From JAOTWJ01 sp036398175 (GTDB taxonomy: Bacteria > Gemmatimonadota > Gemmatimonadetes > Gemmatimonadales > GWC2-71-9): a DNA stretch of 64,000 nucleotides. The stretch's first letter is position 1. Every line of letters starts with the position of its first letter. The position numbers were made by a program, and so were the translations under genes. The notes under the pieces are model-generated. The model did not search any database. It had not been told where the DNA came from and saw only the letters and a list, made by a program, of their open reading frames with translations. The stretch spans positions 94,552 to 158,551 of the forward strand of contig DASWHL010000037.1 in assembly GCA_036398175.1 (NCBI GenBank). Direction: 5' to 3'. Of this stretch, positions 29,687 through 38,391 are shown piece after piece.

Positions 29687-30077
29687 GGTCCGGTCGCGGC
29701 GTGGCGTCTCGCTGATGGAGGTCGTGGTGGCGCTCACCCTCCTCAGCGTGGTGCTGCTCGCACTGACCGGGATCATGTGGCAGATGGGCCGTCACACGCG
29801 CACGGCCAGTCTGGTGGGCGCTCGGGGTGCCGCGCTCGAGAGCGCGGCGTCCCTGGCCGAATCGGTACAGTGGGACAGTCTCACGGCCCTCGTTGGCTGC
29901 GTCAGCGACACGTCCGCCCAGTTCGTCTATACGCGGTGCTTCGAGGTCACGGCGACCATGGGCGGGGTACGGCAGGTGCGCGCCATCGTGACGCCGGCTG
30001 GCGGCGCGCTGCCGCCGGAGACCCTCACCGTGAGCCGGACGCGCCCGCGGTCGCGCTCACCGCTCTACGTCCCATGA
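29667..30077 (+). CDS. Minor pseudopilin, GspI/PilV-like
   Basis: 136 residues. Prepilin leader RRG followed by VSLMEVVVALTLLSVVLLAL with Glu at +5. The short C-terminal domain has two cysteines (VGCVSD and TRCFEV). The GTG at 29667 lies 20 bases inside the previous gene; this start gives a leader of usual length. The family is typically an adapter between the H, J and K minor pseudopilins. The product is small and probably acts with its neighbours. Confidence 0.82.
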   Translation: MSRSSPEVRSRRGVSLMEVVVALTLLSVVLLALTGIMWQMGRHTRTASLVGARGAALESAASLAESVQWDSLTALVGCVSDTSAQFVYTRCFEVTATMGGVRQVRAIVTPAGGALPPETLTVSRTRPRSRSPLYVP

Positions 30078-30877
30078 CGCGCCGGGGCATCACACTCGTC
30101 GAGCTGTTGATCACGCTCGCCGTCTTCGGGCTGCTCGGTACGGCGCTGGCGCGGCTGATGATCAGCAACTCGCGGTACGTCTCCCGGCAGGATACCCTCC
30201 TGGAGGCGCGGCAGACGGCCCGCGCGGCCATGAACGTGATGATCCCGGAACTCCGGATGGTGTCGGACGGCGGGCTGATCGCGGCGGCGCCCGACAGCGT
30301 GACGGTGCGCGTTCCGTACGCGTTCGGCGTGCTGTGTCAGGGGGAGTATGCGATTCTGGCGCCCCACGATTCGATCGTCATGGCCGACGCCGATCTGGAC
30401 GGGATCGCGTACCAGACGACCGGGACCACCTACACGTTCGACCCGACGATCGGCATGATCGGGACCACGACCCAGACATCGCCGTGTGATGCGGACAGCA
30501 TCCGGGTGATGCCCGCCGGCGCACGGATCGTCCTGACGGCACCGATCGGTTGGTCGGGACGCGTGTTCTATTTTTATCAGACGGTCACCTACAGGTTTGC
30601 CGCCTCAGATGCGCTGCCGGGCCGTTGGGCCCTGTGGCGCCAAGCGGGCGCCGTGCCCGAGGAACTGCTCGCGCCGTTCGACACGGCGGCGCGGTTCCGG
30701 TTCCTCGTTGGATCCCGACTGACGCCGCAGACGGCGGTGCCGACGCCGCTGTCGAACGTCCGGGGCCTCGAGCTGCGGTTGGTTGGGGCGAGTGTCCAGC
30801 CCGCCCAGGGAGCGAGCCAGCCCACTCTCTTCGCCGTCCAGCCTCGGGTGCGATTTGGCAACATGCTGGTACCATGA
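30074..30877 (+). CDS. Minor pseudopilin, GspJ/PilW-like
   Basis: 267 residues. A short leader (MTRRG) then ITLVELLITLAVFGLLG with Glu at +5. It has a long C-terminal beta-rich domain with two cysteines (VLCQGE and SPCDAD), and LEARQTARAAMNVMIPELRMV just after the helix, as in PilW/GspJ. The ATG at 30074 overlaps the previous stop (ATGA), and its own stop overlaps the next start. Confidence 0.85.
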   Translation: MTRRGITLVELLITLAVFGLLGTALARLMISNSRYVSRQDTLLEARQTARAAMNVMIPELRMVSDGGLIAAAPDSVTVRVPYAFGVLCQGEYAILAPHDSIVMADADLDGIAYQTTGTTYTFDPTIGMIGTTTQTSPCDADSIRVMPAGARIVLTAPIGWSGRVFYFYQTVTYRFAASDALPGRWALWRQAGAVPEELLAPFDTAARFRFLVGSRLTPQTAVPTPLSNVRGLELRLVGASVQPAQGASQPTLFAVQPRVRFGNMLVP

Positions 30878-31959
30878 CCGCCGGAATGTGCACCAATCGG
30901 CGGGGCTTCGCGCTGCCCGCCGTGATCCTCCTCGTGGCCCTGCTCACCGTCCTGCTGACGAGCGGCCTCACCCGCGCGCGGGTCGAACATCAGCTTGCGG
31001 AGGCCAGCGACGAAACCGCGGCCGCGCTGGCCATCGCGCAAAGCGGGCTGCAGACGTATTTCGGCACGGTCGTGACGCTGCCCGCCGACGGCGACTCGAC
31101 GCGCATCAACGTGACCGGCGGCTTCGCGAACGTCATCACCCACCTGGTGCGCCGACCGGCCGACACGACGCAACGGATCCTCTACCTGGTGCGCTCGACC
31201 GGCATCGTGATCAATCCCGGGGTCGGCCCCACCCCGCAGGCTCAGCGCACGGTGGCACAGTTCGCGGAGTGGGAATACGGGTACATCCTCCGGCGGGGCG
31301 TGTTGACGGCCGCGAACGGTCAGCGCCACTTGAACAACAACTCCGACCCGGCGCGTCTCGAAGTGAACGGCAACGACCAGTGCGGCGTGGACGCCCCCAT
31401 TCCGGGCATCCGCACGCCGGACCTCGCGTGGGCCGGCCCGGCGGACCCCGATACGAGCATCGTCGGTGCCCCGGGAATCATCGTGGCGGGCACCGGGCCG
31501 ACGACCGCCGCCGAAACCCTGATCGACTGGGCGGGAGCCCTTGGCGGAAGCCTGACGCCGGACTACTCGTCGTTTCAGAACGGCAGCACCGCGTACTCCA
31601 TCCAGCGGATCGCCGGCGCACTCACGCTGTCAGGAACCAACTCCGGGACCGGGCTGCTCGTGGTGGGGGACAGCCTCGTGGTCCGCGGCGCCTCCTTCAC
31701 GTTCGATGGCATCGTGCTCGTGGGCGGGAGGATTCTGTTCGAGGCGGACTACCAGCGGATCAACGGCCTCGTGGTGACGGGCCTCAACGAGCAGCTCGGT
31801 GTGGATCCGGCACGCACCCATACCGGAGGCGCCCCGCCGCAAAACCGCCGCGATGTGTACCTGTACTATGACGCCTGCAAGGTTGACTCGGCCCTTGCGG
31901 CGGTGAGCGGCCTGGCCCCCGTCCGGAACGCCTGGCTCGACACCTGGGCCACCTACTGA
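30874..31959 (+). CDS. Pilin-tip-like protein, GspK/PilX-like
   Basis: 361 residues. The prepilin leader RRG precedes FALPAVILLVALLTVLL, but position +5 is Ala, not Glu; lack of Glu5 is typical of GspK and PilX-like tip subunits. The helix continues to HQLAEASDETAAALAIAQSGLQ, then a large domain with repeated Gly/Thr-rich strands (TLSGTNSGTGLLVVGDSLVV, FDGIVLVGG), which suggests a parallel-beta structure. The ATG at 30874 overlaps the previous stop. It is followed by a hairpin at 31976-31996. Confidence 0.78.
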   Translation: MTAGMCTNRRGFALPAVILLVALLTVLLTSGLTRARVEHQLAEASDETAAALAIAQSGLQTYFGTVVTLPADGDSTRINVTGGFANVITHLVRRPADTTQRILYLVRSTGIVINPGVGPTPQAQRTVAQFAEWEYGYILRRGVLTAANGQRHLNNNSDPARLEVNGNDQCGVDAPIPGIRTPDLAWAGPADPDTSIVGAPGIIVAGTGPTTAAETLIDWAGALGGSLTPDYSSFQNGSTAYSIQRIAGALTLSGTNSGTGLLVVGDSLVVRGASFTFDGIVLVGGRILFEADYQRINGLVVTGLNEQLGVDPARTHTGGAPPQNRRDVYLYYDACKVDSALAAVSGLAPVRNAWLDTWATY

Positions 31960-31975
31960 CGGCGCGCCGCCGAAT

Positions 31976-31996
31976 CGGCCGGCCTCGCTCCGGCCG
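31976..31996 (+). terminator. Hairpin after the pseudopilin operon
   Basis: A 7-bp perfect stem, CGGCCGG (31976-31982) and CCGGCCG (31990-31996), with a 7-base loop, 16 bases after the stop. No run of T follows, so the terminator role is a guess. Confidence 0.35.
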
Positions 31997-32096
31997 GGCA
32001 CTCCACATAGACTTCCGCCGTTGACCGCGTGCGAGCCTCGCTCGCCTACGCCGCCCTTCGATCAACCGGCGTCCCTGGTGACGCCTTCGAGGCACC

Positions 32097-33263
32097 ATGA
32101 CGTCCGACACCCGCATACCGGCTCTCACGCAGCTGAGCGACGACGAGCAGATGTTCCGCGATGCCGTCCGCGACTTCGCGGAGGCCGAAGTGCGGCCGCT
32201 CGTGCACGACATGGACCAGCGGGCCGAGTTCGACCGGGGCCTGCTGCCCAAGTTCCTCGAGCTGGGGCTCATGGGCATTGACATCCCCGAGCAGTACGGG
32301 GGGGCCGGTGGCTCGTTCTTCATGAGCATTCTCGCCGTGGAGGAGCTGGCCCGCGTGGACGCGAGCGCCGCCGTCGTGGTGGACGTGCACAACACGCTCG
32401 CGGTGGTTGCCATCAAGCAGTTCGGCGACGACGCGCTTCGCGCCAAGTACCTGCCGCGGCTCGCCGCCGGCGAGGTGGGCGCCTACGCCCTTTCCGAGGC
32501 GAACTCCGGCTCGGATGCGTTCGGGCTCGAGTGCCGGGCGGACGCGCGGGACGGCGGCTGGGCCCTGAACGGCCAGAAGCTGTGGATCACCAACGGCAAC
32601 GAGGCCGACATCTTCGTCGTCTTTGCCACGGTGGATCCGGGCAAGGGCTACAAGGGCATCACGGGCTTCGTGGTGGAGCGTGGGTTTCCCGGGTTCACGG
32701 TGGGCAAGAAGGAGGACAAGCTCGGCCTCCGGGCGTCGAGCACCACGGAGCTGATCTTCGAGGCATGCCCGGTGCCCGCCGAAAACCTGATCGGGGAGGT
32801 CGGGAAGGGCTACAAGGTGGCCATCGAGACGCTGAACGCGGGCCGGATCGGCATCGGGGCGCAGATGGTGGGGGTCGCCCAGGGCGCGCTCGACGCCACC
32901 AGACAGTACGTCCAGGAACGCAGGCAGTTCGGCAAGGCCATCGGGGAGTTCCAGGGCGTCCAGTTCCAGCTGGCACAGGCCTACACGGAGCTGGAAGCGT
33001 CGCGGCTCCTGGTCTACAACGCGGCCCGCCTGCGGGACGCGGGTGAACAGCACATGACCGAGGGCGCCATGGCCAAGCTGTACGCGTCGGAGGCGGCGGG
33101 GCGGATCACGAGCCTCTGCGTGGATCTCTTCGGCGGCTACGGGTTCACCAAGGAGTACCCCGTGGAGAAGTTCTACCGCGACGCCAAGATCGGGACGATC
33201 TACGAGGGCACGAGCAACATGCAGCTGCAGACGATCGCCAAGGCGCGGCTCAAGGACTCGTAG
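32097..33263 (+). CDS. Acyl-CoA dehydrogenase
   Basis: 388 residues with the whole family fold: LPKFLELGLMGIDIPEQYGG, ALSEANSGSDA (FAD/acyl-CoA site), WITNGNEADIFVVFA, and the catalytic Glu in YEGTSNMQLQTIA near residue 366. It introduces a double bond alpha-beta to a CoA thioester, passing electrons to electron-transfer flavoprotein. The sequence is closest in feel to short/branched-chain acyl-CoA dehydrogenases. The ATG at 32097 follows a gap of 137 bases. The 3' end overlaps the convergent pepD gene by 14 bases. Confidence 0.93.
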   Translation: MTSDTRIPALTQLSDDEQMFRDAVRDFAEAEVRPLVHDMDQRAEFDRGLLPKFLELGLMGIDIPEQYGGAGGSFFMSILAVEELARVDASAAVVVDVHNTLAVVAIKQFGDDALRAKYLPRLAAGEVGAYALSEANSGSDAFGLECRADARDGGWALNGQKLWITNGNEADIFVVFATVDPGKGYKGITGFVVERGFPGFTVGKKEDKLGLRASSTTELIFEACPVPAENLIGEVGKGYKVAIETLNAGRIGIGAQMVGVAQGALDATRQYVQERRQFGKAIGEFQGVQFQLAQAYTELEASRLLVYNAARLRDAGEQHMTEGAMAKLYASEAAGRITSLCVDLFGGYGFTKEYPVEKFYRDAKIGTIYEGTSNMQLQTIAKARLKDS

Positions 33264-34716
33264 CGAGCCGCGCCAGCGCGGCCGTCAGCAACCGGTAGAA
33301 CCGCTCCACCGAGGGAATGTGCACGCGCTCGTCCGGCGAGTGCGGCGCCTCGATCTGCGGCCCGAACGAGATCATGTCGGTGCCCGGGATCTTCTCCCCG
33401 ATCACGCCGCACTCGAGCCCGGCGTGGACGGCGCGCACCTCTGGCGCGCTGCCGAGCACGTCGCGGTGCAGCTCCCGCATCATCACGAGCAGCGGTGACG
33501 CCATGTCGGGCCGCCACCCGGGATACGCCGGCGGCTGCGCCGCGGTCGCACCCGCCAGCTCGGCGACCGCCCGGACCCGATCCCGGGCCGCGGCGAGCGC
33601 GCTGCCCACCGAGGATCGCTGGCTCGTGACGACCTCGACGCCGCCATCCCGTCCTCGCACCACCGCTACGTTGCTGCTGGTCTCGACCAGGCCCCGCAGG
33701 TCGAGGCTCATCGCGAGGACGCCGTTCGGCAGGGCCAGGAGCATCCGCAGCAGCGTCGCCCCCGAGGCAGGGGCCCAGGCGGCCGACGGCATGGCCGCCG
33801 GCTCCACCCCAATCGCGGCCTCCGGATCCGCCGCCCGATGCTCGGCCTTCGCCTTCGCGAACTCGTCCTCGATCGCGCGGGTGAAGACGCTCCGCCGGCC
33901 GGAGGCGACGGTCACCGTGGCGGCGGCGTCCCGGGGGATCGCGTTCCGCGCTCCGCCGCCCTCCAGGGCGCTCAGGCGCCACTCATCCCCGGCCGCCACC
34001 CCGCCCGCGCGCAGGGCGCGGGCCAGCAGGAGGAGGGCATTGCCGCGCTGGAGCACGATGTCCATGCCGGAATGCCCGCCGCGCAGTCCCTGCACGGCAA
34101 TGCGCAGGGCGACATGCCCCGGCGGCACGGGCTCGGTCGCGGTCGGGAGGGTGAGCACCGAGTCGCCGCCGCCGGCGCAACCCACGTAGAGGAACCCGTC
34201 CTCCTCGGAATCGAGGCTCAGCAGCGTGCGCCCGGTGAGCAGCGCGGGATCGAGCTTGCCCGCCCCCGTGAGCCCGCGTTCCTCGTCCACCGTGAACACC
34301 AGCTCGAGCGGCGGGTGCGTCATCTCCGTGGCCTCGAGCACGGCCAGCATGGCGGCGACCCCCATCCCGTTGTCCGCCCCGAGCGTCGTCCCGGTGGCGT
34401 GGAGGTAGTCGCCCTCGCGGCGCGGGACGATGGGGTCGCGGGAGAAGTCGTGACGCACGTCCGGCCGCTTCTCCGGCACCATGTCGAGGTGCGACTGCAG
34501 GATCACGGTCCGCGCGCTGGCCGCGCCCGCCGATGCCGGTTTGCGTACCACGACGTTGCCGGCCACGTCCGCAACCACCTCGCGGCCGGCCCGGCGTGCC
34601 ACGTCCACCACGTAGTGCCGCGCCCCTTCCTCGTGCCCCGAGGCTCGCGGGATGGCCAGCAGGCGGTCGAAGTGCGACCAGAGGTTTCGGGGTTCCAGCT
34701 CGGCGACGAACGTCAT
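33250..34716 (-). CDS. pepD: Aminoacyl-histidine dipeptidase (PepD, M20 family)
   Basis: 488 residues. Zinc-dependent dipeptidase that cleaves Xaa-His and other dipeptides in the cytoplasm. Markers: FDRLLAIPRASGHEE, LQSHLDMVPEK (zinc His76/Asp78), LGADNGMGVAAMLA, FTVDEERGLTGA (catalytic Glu), LRGGHSGMDI, and VHAGLECGVIGEKIPGTDMI near the end. The length and order fit PepD rather than the shorter PepT. The ATG is at 34716. It lies beside the OPT transporter and an M42 aminopeptidase, which suggests peptide use. Confidence 0.93.
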   Translation of the reverse strand: MTFVAELEPRNLWSHFDRLLAIPRASGHEEGARHYVVDVARRAGREVVADVAGNVVVRKPASAGAASARTVILQSHLDMVPEKRPDVRHDFSRDPIVPRREGDYLHATGTTLGADNGMGVAAMLAVLEATEMTHPPLELVFTVDEERGLTGAGKLDPALLTGRTLLSLDSEEDGFLYVGCAGGGDSVLTLPTATEPVPPGHVALRIAVQGLRGGHSGMDIVLQRGNALLLLARALRAGGVAAGDEWRLSALEGGGARNAIPRDAAATVTVASGRRSVFTRAIEDEFAKAKAEHRAADPEAAIGVEPAAMPSAAWAPASGATLLRMLLALPNGVLAMSLDLRGLVETSSNVAVVRGRDGGVEVVTSQRSSVGSALAAARDRVRAVAELAGATAAQPPAYPGWRPDMASPLLVMMRELHRDVLGSAPEVRAVHAGLECGVIGEKIPGTDMISFGPQIEAPHSPDERVHIPSVERFYRLLTAALARLATSP

Positions 34717-34751
34717 GCGAAGTTCCGATGGGGGCGTTGAATACTAGCCGT

Positions 34752-34781
34752 TTGACATCCCGCCGCGCCGCGCGCTAGAAT
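34752..34781 (+). promoter_or_regulatory. Sigma-70-type promoter of the OPT transporter gene
   Basis: TTGACA (34752-34757, perfect -35) and TAGAAT (34776-34781, one mismatch -10) with an 18-base spacer. The predicted start near 34788 leaves a leader of about 27 bases before the ATG at 34815. This is the best promoter match in the window. Confidence 0.8.
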
Positions 34782-34814
34782 CGTCGCTCCTCCTCTCGCC
34801 TCACGGATCCTTCC

Positions 34815-36800
34815 ATGGCCGATCAGCCCTTCAAGCCGTTCGTTCCCGCCGCGTCCAGCATGGCCGAGCTGTCGGCCAAGGCGCTCGTGCTCGGCGTCAT
34901 CATGGCGGTGGCCCTCGGCGCGGCCAACGCGTATGTGGGCATGCGGGCGGGCCTCACGGTGGCCGCGACGTTCCCGGCCGCGGTCGTGGCCATGGCCGTG
35001 CTGCGGGCGTTCCGGGGCACCATTCTCGAGGAGAACATCGCCCGAACCACGGCCTCCGTGGGGGAGGCGCTCGTGGCCGGCGCGATCTTCACGATTCCCG
35101 CGTTCGTCATCAGCGGCGCGTGGGACGAGCTGCACTACTTCCAGAGCATGGCGATCATGCTGATCGGCGGAGTCCTGGGCGTGCTGTTCGTGGTCGTCCT
35201 CAGGCGCACGCTCGTCGTCGAGGCCGACCTGCCCTACCCCGAGTCGGTGGCCGCCGCGGAGATCGTGAAGGCCGGCCAGGGCGGGCAGACGGGGGCCAGC
35301 TATCTCTTTGGCGCCATGGGGCTCGCCGCGTTCTGGGAGCTGCTCAAGAACGCCAACGGTATCCGGTACGTCGAGGAAAGCGCCGCGCGCTTCTTCGCGT
35401 TCGGCCGGTCCACCGTGGACATCCTCGGCCAGCGGGTGGACTACGCGGGGGGCATGCTGCTCGCATCACCCGCGGTCTCGCCGATGCTGATGGGCGTGGG
35501 GTTCATCGTCGGCACGCGGATCTCGGCGGTGCTCTTTGCCGGAGCGGTCCTGGGCTGGCTGCTCCTCGTGCCGCTGGCCGTGTTCCTGAACCCGGCGCTC
35601 CCCGCCCTGCTCGGCGCGGAGCAGTCCATGGGCGACCTCGCGACCGAAGTGTGGAGCCGGCAGATCCGGCCGCTCGCGGTGGGGGCCATGATCGTCGCGG
35701 CCTTCTACACGCTGTACAACCTGCGCGGCTCGCTCGTGGCGGGCATCGGGAAGGCGCTCGGCAACATCGGGCTCGCGGGCGGCGGCGGCGCCGACCGCAC
35801 CGACATTGATCTGGACTTCAAGAAGATCTTCGCCGGGATCGCCGTGGCGGCGGTGGCGACGTTCTTCCTCTATCTCCACTTCTCCGAGAACGTCGTGGGC
35901 GCCACGGTGCTCACGGTGGTCATGGTCGTCCTGGGCTTTCTGTTCGCGGCCGTGGCCGGCTACCTGGTGGCGCTGATTGGCAGCTCGAACAACCCCATCT
36001 CCGGACTCACGCTGAGTGCCCTGCTCATCGCCGCGATCCTGATGGTGTTTCTCGGTGTCACCGACGTGCACGGTGTGGCGGGCGTGCTGGGCGTGGCGGG
36101 CGTCGTGTGCTGCGCGGCGGGCGTCGCGGGCGACATGATGCAGGACCTCAAGGTCGGCCACCTGCTGGGCGGCACGCCCTGGCGGATGGAGCTGGCCGAG
36201 ATCGTGGGCGTGATCTTCGCCGCCCTCGCCCTGCCGTTCGCGCTGATGCTGCTCAACCGCGCCTACGTGATCGGGTCGGCCGAGCTGCCCGCGCCCCAGG
36301 CGGGGCTCATGGCCCTCATGGCCAACGGTATCGTGGCCGGCCAGATGGCCTGGCCGCTCGTGATCGCCGGCATGTTCATGGCGCTCGGCCTGATCCTGAT
36401 CAAGGCGCCGGCGCCCATGCTGATCGCGGTCGGCATGTATCTGCCGTTCCCGTCCACCGCCGCGATCTTCGTGGGCGGTGTGATCAAGTGGATCTTCGAC
36501 CGCGTGCTGGCGCGCCGGCGGGCGAGCGACGAAGAGCGGAGCCGCGCGGAGAACGTCGGCATTCTCGTCTCCAGCGGGTTCATCGCGGGCGAGTCGCTAA
36601 TGGCGGTGCTGCTGGCCCTGGTCGTGATTGCCGCCGACCGGTGGGAGTCCATCACCGGCTTCCAGAACCTGACGTTCGGGTTCGGCGGGAGCCCGTGGCT
36701 CGGCCTGCTCATCTATCCGGTGGTGCTGTATCTGCTCGTCCGGTTGCCGCTCTCGCGGATGGCCGACGCGCGGCTCGCGGCCACGAAGGTGGCCGAGTGA
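34815..36800 (+). CDS. OPT-family oligopeptide transporter
   Basis: 661 residues with about 14-16 hydrophobic segments over the whole length. Family features: ELSAKALVLGVIMAVALGAANAYVGMRAG, LPYPESVAAAEIVKAGQ, SSNNPISGLTLSALL, CCAAGVAGDMMQDLKVGHLLGGTPW. It imports oligopeptides (or metal chelates in some members) with protons. It starts 34 bases after a strong promoter and is on its own plus-strand transcript, flanked by two peptidase genes. Confidence 0.93.
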   Translation: MADQPFKPFVPAASSMAELSAKALVLGVIMAVALGAANAYVGMRAGLTVAATFPAAVVAMAVLRAFRGTILEENIARTTASVGEALVAGAIFTIPAFVISGAWDELHYFQSMAIMLIGGVLGVLFVVVLRRTLVVEADLPYPESVAAAEIVKAGQGGQTGASYLFGAMGLAAFWELLKNANGIRYVEESAARFFAFGRSTVDILGQRVDYAGGMLLASPAVSPMLMGVGFIVGTRISAVLFAGAVLGWLLLVPLAVFLNPALPALLGAEQSMGDLATEVWSRQIRPLAVGAMIVAAFYTLYNLRGSLVAGIGKALGNIGLAGGGGADRTDIDLDFKKIFAGIAVAAVATFFLYLHFSENVVGATVLTVVMVVLGFLFAAVAGYLVALIGSSNNPISGLTLSALLIAAILMVFLGVTDVHGVAGVLGVAGVVCCAAGVAGDMMQDLKVGHLLGGTPWRMELAEIVGVIFAALALPFALMLLNRAYVIGSAELPAPQAGLMALMANGIVAGQMAWPLVIAGMFMALGLILIKAPAPMLIAVGMYLPFPSTAAIFVGGVIKWIFDRVLARRRASDEERSRAENVGILVSSGFIAGESLMAVLLALVVIAADRWESITGFQNLTFGFGGSPWLGLLIYPVVLYLLVRLPLSRMADARLAATKVAE

Positions 36801-36873
36801 CCGATCGGCGGCCAGCGGCGAATGCCGCCTCTCACCCGGGAGGCGGTTTTCGTTTCCGGCGCGCGGGGCGGTA

Positions 36874-37272
36874 GTGCGCCGCGCGGACCTGGGAACGGTG
36901 AACGTCCTGGACGTCGTACCGGTGCGGCTCGGGGACTGGGAGGACGCCGGTGACCACGTCGTCGTCGTCCGGCCACCCCCGCGCGCGGCGTGGTACTTTC
37001 TTCCCGTCGAGTGGCTGCGCTGGGCGCTGGCCGTTCGCCGCATCCGGCTCGACGCCGTGGGCAGCGCCGCCTGGCGGGCCTGTGACGGGACCCGCAGGAC
37101 AGGGGACATCGTCCCGCTTATCCGTTCGGCGTTCGGCGCCGATGCCGAGCCGATCGAAGACCGGTTGGGCCAGCTGATCCGCCGGCTGCGGCGAGAGGGG
37201 CTGCTCGCGTACCGCGATCACGATACCATGCGCGGCGCCCCCGGGCGCGTGCTCGCACCGCCGAAACCCTAG
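36874..37272 (+). CDS. PqqD-family protein, no neighbouring PQQ or RiPP genes
   Basis: 132 residues. The C-terminal 90 resemble PqqD, the small chaperone that binds a precursor peptide: VRRIRLDAVGSAAWRACDGTRRTGDIV, followed by the EDRLGQLIRRLRREGLLAY region. PqqD normally hands the peptide to a radical SAM enzyme; none is present here, nor an obvious precursor peptide. The GTG at 36874 is the first start; a GTG at 36898 gives VNVLDVVPVRL. It ends 12 bases before the M42 gene. Confidence 0.72.
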   Translation: MRRADLGTVNVLDVVPVRLGDWEDAGDHVVVVRPPPRAAWYFLPVEWLRWALAVRRIRLDAVGSAAWRACDGTRRTGDIVPLIRSAFGADAEPIEDRLGQLIRRLRREGLLAYRDHDTMRGAPGRVLAPPKP

Positions 37273-37284
37273 GAGTGCGTTTCG

Positions 37285-38352
37285 ATGCAACCTGCCTCCC
37301 TGACGTTCCTGCACCGCCTGCTCGACGCCCCCGGCCCGTCCGGGTTCGAGACCGCGCCCGCGAAGATCTGGCGGGCGGAGGCCGCGACGTTCGCGGACGA
37401 CGTGTCGGTGGACGTGTCCGGCAACTCCACGGCCGTGCTCAACGCGGGGGGCGCGCCGCGCGTCATGTTCGCCGGCCACATTGACGAGATCGGGCTCATG
37501 GTCTCCCACGTGGACGACGAGGGATTCCTCGCGTTCCAGGGGATCGGCGGGTGGGACCCGCAGGTGCTCGTGGGCCAGCGGATCGTGATCGCGGCGCGCG
37601 GCGGCCCGGTGGCGGGCGTGATCGGCCGGAAACCCATCCACCTGCTCAAGCCGGACGAGAAGGACAAGGCCATCAAGATCGCCGACCTCTGGATTGACAT
37701 CGGTGCCAGGAACGGGAAGGACGCGCTGCGGCGTGTGCGGGTGGGCGATCCCGCGGTGGTGGCCGCGTCCGCGCTCACGCTGCCGAACGGCCGGCTCGCG
37801 TCGCGGTCCATTGACAACCGGATCGGCGCCTTCGTGGTGCTCGAGGCGTTGCGGCTGCTGCGGCGCCCGCGCCCCAGGGCCGCGGTCCACGCCGTGGCCA
37901 CGGCACAGGAGGAGATCGGCTGGTTCGGCGGCGGGGCGCGGACCAGCGCCACCGGGCTCGAGCCCGCGGCGGCCATTGTCGTGGACGTCACCCACGCCAC
38001 CGACCACCCGGGTGCCGACAAGAAGGAGGTGGGCGACGTGAAGCTGGGCGGCGGCCCGGTGTTGTCCCGCGGCTCGTCGGTGAACCCGGTCGTGTTCGAG
38101 CTGCTGGCGGAGGCGGCGGAGCGGGAGAAGATCCCGTATCAGCTTCAGGCGGCGCCGCGGGACACGGGTACGGACGCGGACGCCATTGCCACGGCGCACC
38201 GCGGGGTGGCCACCGGCCTCGTGTCCGTGCCCAACCGTTACATGCACAGCCCCAACGAGACGGTGGATCTGGGCGACCTCGAGCGGGCGGCGGCGCTACT
38301 GGCGGCGTTCGCGCGGCGGGTGACGGTGAAGACGGACTTCACCCCCAGGTAG
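37285..38352 (+). CDS. M42-family aminopeptidase
   Basis: 355 residues. Metal-dependent aminopeptidase of the glutamyl aminopeptidase/TET group. Motifs: LDAPGPSGFE, FAGHIDEIGLMV (metal His/Asp), DNRIGAFV (bridging Asp), ATAQEEIGWFGG (catalytic and metal Glu), VDVTHATDHPG (metal Asp), and PNRYMHSPNETVDLGDLE with the last His. Start ATG 37285. It probably forms a large tetrahedral assembly as the family does, and would degrade peptides taken up by the adjacent OPT transporter. Confidence 0.92.
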   Translation: MQPASLTFLHRLLDAPGPSGFETAPAKIWRAEAATFADDVSVDVSGNSTAVLNAGGAPRVMFAGHIDEIGLMVSHVDDEGFLAFQGIGGWDPQVLVGQRIVIAARGGPVAGVIGRKPIHLLKPDEKDKAIKIADLWIDIGARNGKDALRRVRVGDPAVVAASALTLPNGRLASRSIDNRIGAFVVLEALRLLRRPRPRAAVHAVATAQEEIGWFGGGARTSATGLEPAAAIVVDVTHATDHPGADKKEVGDVKLGGGPVLSRGSSVNPVVFELLAEAAEREKIPYQLQAAPRDTGTDADAIATAHRGVATGLVSVPNRYMHSPNETVDLGDLERAAALLAAFARRVTVKTDFTPR

Positions 38353-38391
38353 CGACCGAGCCGTTCAGGGCGTCCCGGCGGGCCGCCGACG

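Noticed and set aside
32021..32052. Promoter TTGACC / TACGCC ahead of the acyl-CoA dehydrogenase
   Set aside because: The -10 is poor and the 20-base spacer too long to support it without other evidence.
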